From positions 3,484,001 through 3,548,000 of the forward strand of contig NZ_WSRO01000002.1 in the NCBI RefSeq assembly GCF_009769735.1: 64,000 bases of DNA, read 5' to 3'. Positions 53,256 through 62,291 of the stretch are shown here, in pieces. The stretch's first letter is position 1. Each line of letters begins with the position of its first letter. Made by a program: the position numbers and the translations under genes. The notes below the pieces were generated by a model, which saw only the letters and a list, made by a program, of their open reading frames with translations, was not told the DNA's origin and made no database searches. The DNA is from Streptomyces sp. BA2. GTDB taxonomy: Bacteria > Actinomycetota > Actinomycetes > Streptomycetales > Streptomycetaceae.

Positions 53256-55849
53256 GTGAGCAGCAAAAGTGCCAGCGACCCGGATGCACAGGGTCGTACG
53301 AGGACGTGGGCGGCGGCGAGCTGTACTGCGACACCTGTGGCCTGGCCCCGGTCGTCTCGCCGACGGGCATGGTGTCCTCTCCCCCGACCGGCATCACCGG
53401 CGGCGGCAAAGGGTCGGGCAGCAGCAGCTCCCGGTCAAGTTCGCGCGCGTCGTCACGCTCGTCGCGGTCCCAGTCCTCGCGCAGGTCGGTGTCGGGGCGC
53501 CTCTCGCGCTCGCTGTCCGGCAGCTCGACGTCCCGCTCGGTCTCGGTGCGCAGTTCCGGCTCCGGGGCGGGTTCGTCGGCCCGCAGCAGGCTGGGCATCG
53601 GCCTGGTGCAGGTGCCCGAGGTGCCGCGCCCCGATCCTCGCCAGGCGGTGCAGGAGAACCCCGAGGTTCCCGAGCGCAAGCGGTTCTGCTCGCGCTCCGA
53701 CTGCGGGGCGCCGGTGGGCCGCGCGCGGGGGGACAGGCCCGGCCGCACCGAGGGGTTCTGCACCAAGTGCGGCCACCCGTACTCGTTCGTGCCGAAGCTG
53801 AACGCGGGCGACATCGTGCACGGCCAGTACGAGGTCGTGGGCTGTCTGGCGCACGGCGGGCTCGGCTGGGTGTATCTCGCCGTCGACCGAGCGGTGTCCG
53901 ACCGCTGGGTGGTCCTCAAGGGTCTGCTCGACACGGGCGACCAGGACGCGATGGCCGCCGCGATCTCCGAGCGCCGCTTCCTCGCCGAGATCGAGCACAG
54001 CAACATCGTGCGCATCTACAACTTCGTCGAGCACCTCGACCAGCGCACGGGCTCCATGGACGGCTACATCGTCATGGAGTACGTCGGCGGCAAGTCCCTC
54101 AAGGAGATCGCCAACGAACGCCGCACGGCGCACGGCAAGCGCGATCCGCTGCCCGTGGAGCAGGCCTGCGCGTTCGGCATCGAGGCCCTTGAGGCCCTCG
54201 GCCATCTGCACAGCCGCAATCTCCTGTACTGCGACTTCAAGGTCGACAACGCGATCCAGACCGAGGACCAGCTCAAGCTGATCGACATGGGCGCGGTCCG
54301 CCGCATGGACGACGACGAGTCCGCGATCTACGGCACCGTCGGCTATCAGGGCCCCGAAGTCGCCGAGCTCGGCCCGTCGGTGGCCTCCGACCTCTACACG
54401 GTGGCGCGCACCCTGGCCGTGCTCACCTTCGACTTCCAGGGCTACACGAACGTCTTCGTGGACTCGCTGCCGGACCCCGACAACATCGAGGTCTTCCGTA
54501 CGTACGAGTCGTTCTACCGCCTGTTGGTGCGCGCGACCGACCCGGACCCGGCCCGCAGGTTCGCCTCGGCGCAGGAGATGGCGGAGCAGCTCACGGGTGT
54601 CCTGAGGGAGGTCGTGGCGCTCCAGACGGGTCGGCCGCGGCCCGCGCTCTCGACGCTGTTCGGGCCCGAAGTGAAGGTCACGGACACGGAGCTGTTCGCG
54701 GAACTGACCGGGGACGTCTCGCAGTTCGGGGTACGGGTGCTGCCCGCGGGCCGGCGCGGGACCCGCGCCGAGCTGACCGCGGGCGGCAGCAGCGGCAACG
54801 GCACCCCGGCGATCACCGCGCCGCCCGTGCCGCCCGCCGCGCCGCCGGCCCGGATCGTCCGGCCGCTGGACGCCCCCGCGACGGCGCTCGCCCTGCCGGT
54901 GCCGCGCGTCGACCCGAACGACCCGAACGCCGGGTTCCTCGCCGGTCTCATGGCCTCCGCGCCCGCCGAGCTGATCACCGCGCTGCGGGCCGCGCCCAAC
55001 GACTCCGTGGAGCTGCGGCTACGCGGGCTCCGGGCCCGCCTCGCCATGGGTGAACTGGAGCCCGCCGCCCAGGCGTTGACCGAGCTCGAAGTGCAGCATC
55101 CGGACGACTGGCGGGTGGTCTGGTACCGCGGCGTCGCCTCGCTGGCGACCGGCGACCACGAGAACGCGGCGCTGTCCTTCGACGCCGTGTACGACGCGTT
55201 CCCCGGCGAGCCCGCGCCCAAGCTGGCCCTCGGCGTCTGCGCGGAGGTCCTTGAGCAGCTGGACAACGCGGCCGAGTACTACCGCCTGGTGTGGGCCACC
55301 GACCCGAGCTATGTCAGCGCGGCGTTCGGCCTGGCCCGCGTGCAGCTCGCATCGGGCGACCGGCGCGGCGCCGTGCATACGTTGGAGTCGGTGCCCGAGG
55401 CCTCGATCCACTACACGGCGGCCCGCGTCGCAGCGGTGCGGGCGAGGCTGCGGCACCGTATGACGTTGGACACCGCGCCGTCGCCCGGCACCCCTTTGTC
55501 CGACTTCCTCGGCGACCTGACGGCGGCGGCGGGCCAGGTGGAGGCCCTCGCGGGCTTCGGCCTCGACGCGGTGCGCCGCGAGCGGCTCTCCACCGAGGTC
55601 CTTGGCACCGCGTTGGACTGGGTACTCTCCGGTAGGCATCCTGGTCACGCCACCGTCCCGCCGGCAGCACCCGCTGCACCGGCAGGCGGCTCGCGGACCG
55701 TGCTGCTCGGCAGCGACCTGGACGAGCGGGGCCTCCGGTTCGGCCTTGAGCGCTCGTACCGAACGCTCGCCCGGCTCGCACAAGGTGGCCAGGAGAGGAT
55801 CGAACTGGTGGAGCGGGCCAACCGTTTCCGCCCTCGGACGTGGGTGTGA
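53252..55849 (+). CDS. pknG: PknG-like serine/threonine protein kinase
   Basis: 865-aa soluble kinase. An N-terminal zinc ribbon (C7, C12, C26, C29) is followed by a Ser/Arg-rich low-complexity tract (about 51-113). A rubredoxin-like metal site follows (C146, C151, C170, C173). The kinase domain runs from about 193: glycine loop CLAHGGLGWVYLA, catalytic K223 (VVLKG), catalytic-loop D328 (YCDFKVDN) and DMG at 345-347. A TPR region follows from about 570 to the end. The rubredoxin-kinase-TPR order is that of mycobacterial PknG. The extra ribbon and RS tract are additional. It probably controls glutamate and carbon metabolism in response to GlnX/GlnH. Confidence 0.93.
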   Translation: MSEQQKCQRPGCTGSYEDVGGGELYCDTCGLAPVVSPTGMVSSPPTGITGGGKGSGSSSSRSSSRASSRSSRSQSSRRSVSGRLSRSLSGSSTSRSVSVRSSGSGAGSSARSRLGIGLVQVPEVPRPDPRQAVQENPEVPERKRFCSRSDCGAPVGRARGDRPGRTEGFCTKCGHPYSFVPKLNAGDIVHGQYEVVGCLAHGGLGWVYLAVDRAVSDRWVVLKGLLDTGDQDAMAAAISERRFLAEIEHSNIVRIYNFVEHLDQRTGSMDGYIVMEYVGGKSLKEIANERRTAHGKRDPLPVEQACAFGIEALEALGHLHSRNLLYCDFKVDNAIQTEDQLKLIDMGAVRRMDDDESAIYGTVGYQGPEVAELGPSVASDLYTVARTLAVLTFDFQGYTNVFVDSLPDPDNIEVFRTYESFYRLLVRATDPDPARRFASAQEMAEQLTGVLREVVALQTGRPRPALSTLFGPEVKVTDTELFAELTGDVSQFGVRVLPAGRRGTRAELTAGGSSGNGTPAITAPPVPPAAPPARIVRPLDAPATALALPVPRVDPNDPNAGFLAGLMASAPAELITALRAAPNDSVELRLRGLRARLAMGELEPAAQALTELEVQHPDDWRVVWYRGVASLATGDHENAALSFDAVYDAFPGEPAPKLALGVCAEVLEQLDNAAEYYRLVWATDPSYVSAAFGLARVQLASGDRRGAVHTLESVPEASIHYTAARVAAVRARLRHRMTLDTAPSPGTPLSDFLGDLTAAAGQVEALAGFGLDAVRRERLSTEVLGTALDWVLSGRHPGHATVPPAAPAAPAGGSRTVLLGSDLDERGLRFGLERSYRTLARLAQGGQERIELVERANRFRPRTWV

Positions 55850-57204
55850 AGATGTCGCAGATGCACCAGCAGACTGCCGGGGCAGGTTCCACGTGCCCCG
55901 GCTGCGAAGAGCCGCTGGAATCGGGTGACCTGTTCTGCGGGGCGTGCGGGTACGACCTGTCGGCGCAGCCGGCCGGGTCGGACGACCGCCCCACCGTCGC
56001 GATGAACGGCTCGTCGTCGGCGCCACCGCCGGACGCGTCGTCGCAGTGGCCCATCGCCCCGGACGTGGACAGCTCCGACATGCCGGTGCCCGCGCACCTG
56101 CCCACCGACCTGCCGGTCACGGAGTCGTCGGGCGGCGAGCTCTCCCCGAACGCGGGGGACGTACGGACCGACGCCCCCGTCGCGCAGCCCGCCGAGCCGG
56201 ACGAGTACCCCCTGCCCGCCCCCGGCTCCCCGCCGGAGCCCGCGGACCCCAGGACGGTCGCGCCACCCGACCCCACGCCGCCCGCGGGCACCAAGCTCTG
56301 CGTGGCGTGCCGTTCGGGCCGCGTGGACCCGGACGGCTACTGCGAGAACTGCGGGCACGCCCAGCCGCGCGAGCGCGACCACATGGAGCAGGAGCTCGAC
56401 GCGGTCGCCGCGGTCAGCGACCGGGGCCTGCGCCACCACCGCAACGAGGACGCGTTCGCCATCTCGTCGGCCGCGCTGCCGGACGGCTCCCCCGCCGTCG
56501 TCGCGATCGTCTGTGACGGCGTCTCGTCCGCGACCCGCCCCGACGAGGCCTCGCTCGCCGCGTCCCGCGCGGCCAACGAATCGCTCCTGTCCGCCCTGCC
56601 GCGCGGCACGCACCCGCAGCAGGCCATGCACGACGCGATCCTGGCGGCGTCCGACGCCGTCAACGCCCTTGCCGCGGAGCCCACTCAGGCCAGGGAGCAC
56701 TCCCCGCACCAGAACGCGCCCGCGTGCACGCTCGTCGGTTCGATCGTCGCCGGTGGCCTCCTGGTCGTCGGCTGGGTCGGCGACAGCCGTGCCTACTGGG
56801 TCCCCGACGACCGCAGCGGCCCGACGGTCCGGCTCACCGAGGACGACTCGTGGGCCGCGCAGATGGTGGCCGCGGGCCTGATGAACGAGGCGGAGGCGTA
56901 CGCCGACGAGCGCGCCCACGCCATCACGGGATGGCTCGGCGCCGACGCGTACGAACTGGAGCCGCACACCGCTTCCTTCAAGCCGGACCGTGCGGGTGTA
57001 GTGGTCGTATGCACGGACGGACTCTGGAACTACGCGGAGGCGGTGGAGGAAATGGCACAGGCCGTGCCCGTCGACTCCGCCCTGCGCCCGCTGCACAGCG
57101 CCCAGGTGCTGGTCGGCCACGCGCTGGACGGCGGTGGCCACGACAACGTAACAGTGGCGATTCTGCCGTTCCGTCTCGTGCCGCAAGGGGCAGGATCGGC
57201 CTAG
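55846..57204 (+). CDS. PP2C-family protein phosphatase with N-terminal zinc ribbons
   Basis: 452-aa protein. The first ribbon is C17, C20, C31, C34 (CPGC, CGAC), then a long Pro/Asp-rich linker, then a second ribbon CVACRSG...CENCGHA. The PP2C domain starts near residue 185: AVSDRGLRHHRNEDAF, IVCDGVSSATRPD, VGWVGDSRAYWVPDD and GGGHDNVTVAILPF, so metal-binding residues are intact. It should remove phosphates placed by the PknG-like kinase. The start overlaps the kinase stop (GTGA); ATG 55852 is nearly equivalent. Confidence 0.92.
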   Translation: MKMSQMHQQTAGAGSTCPGCEEPLESGDLFCGACGYDLSAQPAGSDDRPTVAMNGSSSAPPPDASSQWPIAPDVDSSDMPVPAHLPTDLPVTESSGGELSPNAGDVRTDAPVAQPAEPDEYPLPAPGSPPEPADPRTVAPPDPTPPAGTKLCVACRSGRVDPDGYCENCGHAQPRERDHMEQELDAVAAVSDRGLRHHRNEDAFAISSAALPDGSPAVVAIVCDGVSSATRPDEASLAASRAANESLLSALPRGTHPQQAMHDAILAASDAVNALAAEPTQAREHSPHQNAPACTLVGSIVAGGLLVVGWVGDSRAYWVPDDRSGPTVRLTEDDSWAAQMVAAGLMNEAEAYADERAHAITGWLGADAYELEPHTASFKPDRAGVVVVCTDGLWNYAEAVEEMAQAVPVDSALRPLHSAQVLVGHALDGGGHDNVTVAILPFRLVPQGAGSA

Positions 57205-57246
57205 CGGAGGCTCCCTCAACGGGGTGCCTGCCACGCGCACTTGTCA

Positions 57247-57272
57247 CCCACCGGCTTGGGGAAGCCGGTGGG
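57247..57272 (+). terminator. Hairpin inside the signalling operon
   Basis: Perfect 11-bp stem CCCACCGGCTT / AAGCCGGTGGG with a GGGG loop, between the phosphatase and VWA genes. There is no T run, so it may set relative transcript levels rather than stop transcription fully. Confidence 0.65.
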
Positions 57273-57296
57273 AACGTCTAGGGGGAGCAGGGATCC

Positions 57297-58640
57297 ATGG
57301 CCAACTTCTCGAAGTCGAACGTGCCGCAGTTCTCGGTCGACGTGTACCAGAACGAGTACCTCCCGGAGGGCGGCCGCGAGGTCAACGCGATCGCCACGGT
57401 CACCTCGACCGGCGGGGGCACGGTGGGGTCCGCGGTGAGCGCCCCGCACCTCTACTCGGCGGGGCAGACCCCGGACGCGGCCGTGGCGATCATGGTCGAC
57501 TGTTCAGGATCGATGGACTATCCGCCGACGAAGATGCGCGGCGCCCGTGACGCCACGGCCGCCGCCATCGACGCCGTACGTGACGGAGTCCACTTCGCGG
57601 TGATCGGCGGCACCCATGTCGCCAAGGAGGTCTATCCGGGAAACGGCGGCCTCGCGGTCGCCGACTCACGGACCCGGGAGCAGGCCAAGCAGGCGCTGCG
57701 CAAGCTCAGCGCGGGCGGCGGCACGGCGATCGGCACCTGGCTGCGCCTGGCCGACCGGCTCCTGGCCTCGGCCGATGTCTCGATACGGCACGGAATCGTG
57801 CTGACGGACGGCCGCAATGAACACGAGTCACCTGAGGACCTCCAGGCCTCCCTCGACGCCTGCGCGGGCCGCTTCACCTGCGACGCCCGCGGTGTCGGCA
57901 CCGACTGGGAGGTCAAGGAGGTCACCGGCATCGCCTCGGCGCTCCTCGGCACGGCCGACATCGTCGCCGACCCCTCGGGGCTCTCCGCCGACTTCACGCA
58001 GATGATGGAGGCGGCGATGGGCAAGGAGGTCGCCGACGTCAGCCTGCGGCTGTGGACGCCGATGGGCGCGGAGATCAAGTTCGTCAAGCAAGTGGCGCCC
58101 ACGGTCGAGGAGTTGACCGACCGCCGTACGGAGGCGGGACCGCGCGCCGGTGACTATCCCACGGGGTCCTGGGGCGATGAGTCCCGCGACTACCACATCT
58201 GTGTCGAGGTGCCGAACGCCGAGCTGGGCCAGGAGATGCTCGCGGCCCGCGTCTCGCTGATCGTGCCGCAGCCGGACGGCAGCGCACAGACGCTCTCGCA
58301 GGGTCTGGTGCGGGCCGTGTGGACGGATGACATGTCCGCTTCGACGTCGATCAACCCGCAGGTGGCGCACTACACCGGCCAGGCGGAACTGGCCCAGGTG
58401 ATCCAGCAGGGCCTCGATGCGCGCAAGTCGGGAGATATGGACGGAGCAACGGCCAAACTGGGCCGTGCCGTTCAGCTCGCCAGCGCCTCGGGCAACGAGG
58501 ACACCGCGAAGCTGCTTTCGAAGGTGGTCGACGTGGTCGACGCCGTGGCAGGTACTGTTCGATTGAAGGCGAGGGTTGCCGAGGCCGACGAGATGACTCT
58601 CGAGACGCGGTCCACGAAGACGGTTCGCGTGAAGAAGTAG
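57297..58640 (+). CDS. VWA-domain protein of the signalling cluster
   Basis: 447-aa soluble protein. The von Willebrand A domain begins near residue 60, with an intact MIDAS D68-x-S70-x-S72 (AIMVDCSGSMDYPP) and VLTDGRNEHES later. It carries an N-terminal MANFSKSNVPQFSVDVYQNE and a C-terminal beta-rich and helical extension. No signal peptide is seen, so it is cytoplasmic. VWA proteins next to kinase/PP2C genes are known from TerY-P-type modules. The link is by context. Confidence 0.9.
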   Translation: MANFSKSNVPQFSVDVYQNEYLPEGGREVNAIATVTSTGGGTVGSAVSAPHLYSAGQTPDAAVAIMVDCSGSMDYPPTKMRGARDATAAAIDAVRDGVHFAVIGGTHVAKEVYPGNGGLAVADSRTREQAKQALRKLSAGGGTAIGTWLRLADRLLASADVSIRHGIVLTDGRNEHESPEDLQASLDACAGRFTCDARGVGTDWEVKEVTGIASALLGTADIVADPSGLSADFTQMMEAAMGKEVADVSLRLWTPMGAEIKFVKQVAPTVEELTDRRTEAGPRAGDYPTGSWGDESRDYHICVEVPNAELGQEMLAARVSLIVPQPDGSAQTLSQGLVRAVWTDDMSASTSINPQVAHYTGQAELAQVIQQGLDARKSGDMDGATAKLGRAVQLASASGNEDTAKLLSKVVDVVDAVAGTVRLKARVAEADEMTLETRSTKTVRVKK

Positions 58641-58744
58641 CAGTGTGAAGAAGTAGCACCACCCAGTAGCACTCATACTCATCAGTAGCCCCACAACAGC
58701 ACGTACGGCCCTTGGGCCGGAGAAGGAGAGGGGGAAGCGCCGAC

Positions 58745-60007
58745 ATGCCGACCTGCCCGAACGGACACCAGTCGGGTTCCGACGACTGGTGCGAGGTCTG
58801 CGGTCACCGCATGGCCGGTGCCGTACCGCCGCCGCCTCCCCCGCCGCCCCCGGGCGCGCCGGGCTACGGCTATCCGCCGCCGCCCGGCCCCGGCCAGGAC
58901 TCCGGATACGGCTATCCCCAGCAGAACCAGGGCCGCCCGCACCTGTCGTCCGTGCCGGACCAGGCCGCCGAGGCCGAGCTCTGCCCGCAGTGCCGCACGC
59001 CCCGCGAGGCGAACGCGCCGTTCTGCGAGGAGTGCCGCTGGAACTTCCTGACGAACACGGCGACCTCGTACACCCCGGCCGCCCCGCACCCGCCCGCGCC
59101 GAACCCGGCGCAGCAGTTCCAGCAGCCGCCGGGCGGCCAGCCCGGCCAGCCCGGCACCCAGCCCGGCCAGGATCCGTTCGGATACCAGGGCTCGCGGCCC
59201 TCGCAGATGAACCGTCCCGCCGAGCCGATCCCGCCGTTCGGCAACGGCAACCCGTCCGGTCAGGTGCCCCCGCCGTACGGCGGCGAGGCGCCCCCGCCGC
59301 CCTACAGCGGCGACCCGTCGGGCCAGCCTCCGCAGGCGTTCCAGCAGCAGGGTCCGCCGGCGCCGCCCGCGTTCCCGCAGGAGACGGGGACCCCTCCGCC
59401 TCCGCCCGGCCCGTCCTTCGGCGGCGGTGACGACTGGGTGCTCCCGCCGCCCTCGTCGTCCGCTCCGGCGCCCGGCGCCCCGCAGGCTCCCGAGCAGGGC
59501 GAGTGGGGCCAGCCGCAGCCGGGCCAGCAGCCGCCTCAGCAGACGCAGGCGCCACAGGGCCCTCCCGGCTATCAGGCGGTGCCCGGTCCCGGCACCGGCA
59601 CGGTCTCCTGGTCAGCGACGATCGGTCCTGACCGTGAGTACTTCATGGCGATGATGCACCGCAGCGGTCCCGAGGCGTCGGGCCTGAACCTGCCCGCGTA
59701 CTCGCCCGAGCAGCAGCGCCCGCTGGCCGGCAACCAGATCACCATCGGCCGCCGCAGGCACTCCACCGGCGACACCCCGGACATCGACCTGTCGGTGCCG
59801 CCGGAGGACCCGGGCGTATCGCACCAGCACGCGGTCCTGGTCCAGCAGCCGGACGGCACCTGGGCGGTCGTCGACCAGAACTCGACCAACGGCACCACGG
59901 TCAACAACGGCGAGGAGCCCATCCAGCCGTTCGTCCCTGTGCCGCTCCAGGACGGCGACCGGGTGCACGTGGGCGCCTGGACGACGATCACGATCCGGCA
60001 CAGCTGA
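58745..60007 (+). CDS. FHA-domain protein with zinc ribbons and proline-rich linker
   Basis: 420-aa protein. An N-terminal ribbon (CPNGHQSG, then CEVCGHR), a second ribbon (CPQCRTP, then CEECRWN) and a ~200-residue Pro/Gln/Gly-rich linker precede a C-terminal FHA domain. The FHA motifs are ITIGRRRH, SHQHAVLV and NSTNGTTVNN, the expected phosphothreonine-binding residues. It may be the reader, and possibly the target, of the cluster's kinase. It is not the short GarA/OdhI type. ATG 58745 is about 8 bp after GGGGGAAG. Confidence 0.92.
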   Translation: MPTCPNGHQSGSDDWCEVCGHRMAGAVPPPPPPPPPGAPGYGYPPPPGPGQDSGYGYPQQNQGRPHLSSVPDQAAEAELCPQCRTPREANAPFCEECRWNFLTNTATSYTPAAPHPPAPNPAQQFQQPPGGQPGQPGTQPGQDPFGYQGSRPSQMNRPAEPIPPFGNGNPSGQVPPPYGGEAPPPPYSGDPSGQPPQAFQQQGPPAPPAFPQETGTPPPPPGPSFGGGDDWVLPPPSSSAPAPGAPQAPEQGEWGQPQPGQQPPQQTQAPQGPPGYQAVPGPGTGTVSWSATIGPDREYFMAMMHRSGPEASGLNLPAYSPEQQRPLAGNQITIGRRRHSTGDTPDIDLSVPPEDPGVSHQHAVLVQQPDGTWAVVDQNSTNGTTVNNGEEPIQPFVPVPLQDGDRVHVGAWTTITIRHS

Positions 60008-60025
60008 GGATCGCCGCACAAGGGC

Positions 60026-61000
60026 TCACGCGAGTGGCCAGGCGTACGGCCCTTCGGGGTCGTCGAGCCAGGCCCACTCGTGCGGCCCGCTGACGGTGAC
60101 CCCGAACCGCTCGCGCACCGGCCGGTCCTCGCGCTGCCACAGGGCGAGGGCCTCGTAGGGGTCGAGGCTGCCCGCGGTCAGCTCCAGCAAGAAGCGGAAG
60201 AGTTCGTTCTGCAGGGCCCTGCGCGGCAGCCCCCCGAGGTGCTGCTCGTGCGGGGCCCTTCTGCTGCCTCCCCGCAGGGGCACGAAGTACGCGGGGGTGT
60301 GCAGGAAGCGGCCCTCGGCGTGCTCGGCGTCCCGCACCGTCAGCGCGATCAGGCCGGTGGCCAGCGGGGTCAGGATGCGGGCGCCGGGGCGGCTCTGCGC
60401 CAGCCAGGGGCGCGGCACGGAGGCCAGGGTGCAGGTCGCGATGATCCGGTCGTACGGAGCGCGCTCGGGACACCCCGCGGTGCCGTCACCGGTGACGACC
60501 GCCGGGTGGTACCCGGCTGCCGTGAGGTGCCGCCGCGCGGACTCGGTGATCTCCGGGTCCAGATCGACGGTGGTCACGTGCTCATCGCCGACCCGGTGGG
60601 CGAGCAGGGCCGCGTTGTAGCCGGTGCCCGCGCCGATCTCCAGGACGTCGCAGTCCCCGTCGCGCAGGTCGAGCTCCTCCAGCATCTTCGCCATCAGGGA
60701 GGGCTGGCTGCTGGACGAGAGCAGCTCTCCGTCCCGTACGCGGGTGGCGAGCGGGGCGTCCGCGTAGGCGCCGCGCAGCCAGCGTGCCCGGCGTGCGGGG
60801 TCGGGGTCCTCGCCCCAGAGGCGTTCGTAGCCGCCGCCCGAGGACGCGACGTAGTAGTACGGCACGAAGAGGTGCCGTGGGACGTGCTCGAACGCGGCGC
60901 GAAGGCCGGGGTCCCGCGTCCAGGCACCGCTCGCCTCGATCTCGCGCACCAGGGCGGATCCGGCCTCCGCGGCGAGCAGTGGGTCGACTGTGGGTCCCAT
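60026..61000 (-). CDS. Protein-L-isoaspartate O-methyltransferase-like enzyme
   Basis: 324-aa methyltransferase. The N-terminal PIMT signature is FEHVPRHLFVPYYY, with the SSSSQPSLMAKMLEELDLRD motif. The SAM site is VLEIGAGTGYNAALLAHRVG, and VDLDPEITESARRHL and GTAGCPERAPYDRIIATC follow. The C-terminal ~100 residues are an extra domain of unknown role. It may repair isoaspartyl residues or modify another substrate; related enzymes occur in RiPP clusters, but none is evident here. It is convergent with the FHA gene, 18 bp apart. Confidence 0.85.
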   Translation of the reverse strand: MGPTVDPLLAAEAGSALVREIEASGAWTRDPGLRAAFEHVPRHLFVPYYYVASSGGGYERLWGEDPDPARRARWLRGAYADAPLATRVRDGELLSSSSQPSLMAKMLEELDLRDGDCDVLEIGAGTGYNAALLAHRVGDEHVTTVDLDPEITESARRHLTAAGYHPAVVTGDGTAGCPERAPYDRIIATCTLASVPRPWLAQSRPGARILTPLATGLIALTVRDAEHAEGRFLHTPAYFVPLRGGSRRAPHEQHLGGLPRRALQNELFRFLLELTAGSLDPYEALALWQREDRPVRERFGVTVSGPHEWAWLDDPEGPYAWPLA

Positions 61001-61147
61001 ATAGCCACTGTGCTGCGGTATGGCCCGCGATGCGAGCGACGAAACGTACCGATCCGGAGGAGATCGGTCCCGGTGGGTGGGGAATCAGTGCCGGTCCGCA
61101 GGCCGTCGGTCCTAAGCCTTCCGTCCTCGGTCGCCTCGTCTGAGACC

Positions 61148-61561
61148 ATGGACGGTGTGAAAGAGATCCCGCGCGGCACGCTTCAGGAGCAGACCTTCTA
61201 CGAACAGGTCGGCGGCGAGGAGACCTTCAGGCGCCTGGTGCACTTCTTCTACCAGGGAGTCGCGGAGGACCCGCTGCTGCGGCCGATGTACCCGGAGGAG
61301 GATCTGGGCCCGGCCGAGGAGCGCCTCGCGCTGTTCCTGATGCAGTACTGGGGCGGCCCTCGCACGTACAGCGACAACCGCGGCCACCCCCGGCTGCGGA
61401 TGCGTCACGCCCCGTTCACCGTCGACAGGGCCGCGCACGACGCCTGGCTGAAGCACATGCGGAGCGCCGTCGAGGAGCTGAAGCTCTCCGAGGAGCACGA
61501 GCGGACGCTGTGGAACTACCTGACGTACGCGGCGGCGTCCATGGTCAACTCCGAGGGCTGA
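61148..61561 (+). CDS. glbO: Truncated haemoglobin, group II (GlbO-like)
   Basis: 137-aa globin. The motif order is FYEQVGGEETFRRLVHFFYQ, LRPMYPEEDL, FLMQYWGGPRTYSDNRGHPR, LRMRHAPF (proximal His) and AWLKHM with the group II Trp. It binds haem and oxygen or nitric oxide. No strong ribosome site; ATG 61148 or GTG 61157 could start it. It is convergent with a hypothetical gene across a shared terminator. Confidence 0.92.
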   Translation: MDGVKEIPRGTLQEQTFYEQVGGEETFRRLVHFFYQGVAEDPLLRPMYPEEDLGPAEERLALFLMQYWGGPRTYSDNRGHPRLRMRHAPFTVDRAAHDAWLKHMRSAVEELKLSEEHERTLWNYLTYAAASMVNSEG

Positions 61562-61588
61562 CGGCTCTCCACCCTCGTGCGGTGCTCA

Positions 61589-61623
61589 CTCGGTGACCCG
61601 GCCGCTAGGCCGGCGTCACCGAG
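61589..61623. terminator. Bidirectional terminator after glbO
   Basis: Arms CTCGGTGAC and GTCACCGAG, plus inner CCGGCC / GGCCGG, form a 15-bp stem with one bulged base. It overlaps the end of the convergent gene. Confidence 0.8.
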
Positions 61624-62291
61624 AGGCCGCCGACTCCGGCCCGGCGCACGGCGATCGACCCGTAGTTCGTACGCAGCCGCAGCCACGCACCGGAGGACAG
61701 CAGGTCGAGCGAGTCCCCCCGCAGGAACCCCAGGGCCTGCGCGGCATGCGCGGCCCGCACGGGCAGGCCCGTGTCCCCGATGGTCCTGGACCAGATCTCC
61801 CGGCCCAGCCCGTCGAGCTCGGCCCGGACCCGCCGCTCCTGCGGCAACTCCTCGACCCGGGACTTGAATTCGCCGACCGCGGCCGCGACAAGCCCCCGCA
61901 CGGCGTCCACCGGCGGAAGCCCCCGCTCCGGCTGCCAGCCGCCGCGCGGCGGAAGAACTCCGGCCCACGGCGGCCCGGTGACGGCCTGCGGCACGGAGGC
62001 CACGCCCGCCGACTCGACGGACTCCGCCGACTCCCCCACGGATTCGAGGAGTTCACCGGCGGAGACGGTGACATCGAGCGAGGAGTCGAGCCCGTACTCG
62101 TACGGCTTCGCGAGCCGCGCCGTACGGATGGCGAGCACTTCGAACGACGGCGGCCTGCCGAACACGGCGAGCGTGTCGCCCGCCGCCTGCAGCCGGACCG
62201 CCGCGGCCTTGTCGTAGTGGATGAGCCGGGCCAGGAAGGCGGCGAGATCCCCCGCCTCCCCGGCGTCGGCGAAGTGCAGCTGCGCCGTCAT
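61605..62291 (-). CDS. Hypothetical protein downstream of thioesterase
   Basis: 228-aa soluble protein that I do not recognise. It begins MTAQLHFADAGEAGDLAAFL and ends LRLRTNYGSIAVRRAGVGGL plus seven residues. It has alternating helices, no signal peptide and no membrane segment. The start overlaps the stop of the thioesterase gene (ATGA), so both are translated together downstream of ettA. It is common in Streptomyces in this position as far as I can tell, with unknown role. Confidence 0.78.
   Translation of the reverse strand: MTAQLHFADAGEAGDLAAFLARLIHYDKAAAVRLQAAGDTLAVFGRPPSFEVLAIRTARLAKPYEYGLDSSLDVTVSAGELLESVGESAESVESAGVASVPQAVTGPPWAGVLPPRGGWQPERGLPPVDAVRGLVAAAVGEFKSRVEELPQERRVRAELDGLGREIWSRTIGDTGLPVRAAHAAQALGFLRGDSLDLLSSGAWLRLRTNYGSIAVRRAGVGGLSVTPA

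Noticed and set aside
60026..61000. RiPP maturation methyltransferase
   Set aside because: The enzyme has PIMT motifs, but no precursor peptide or cyclase lies beside it.
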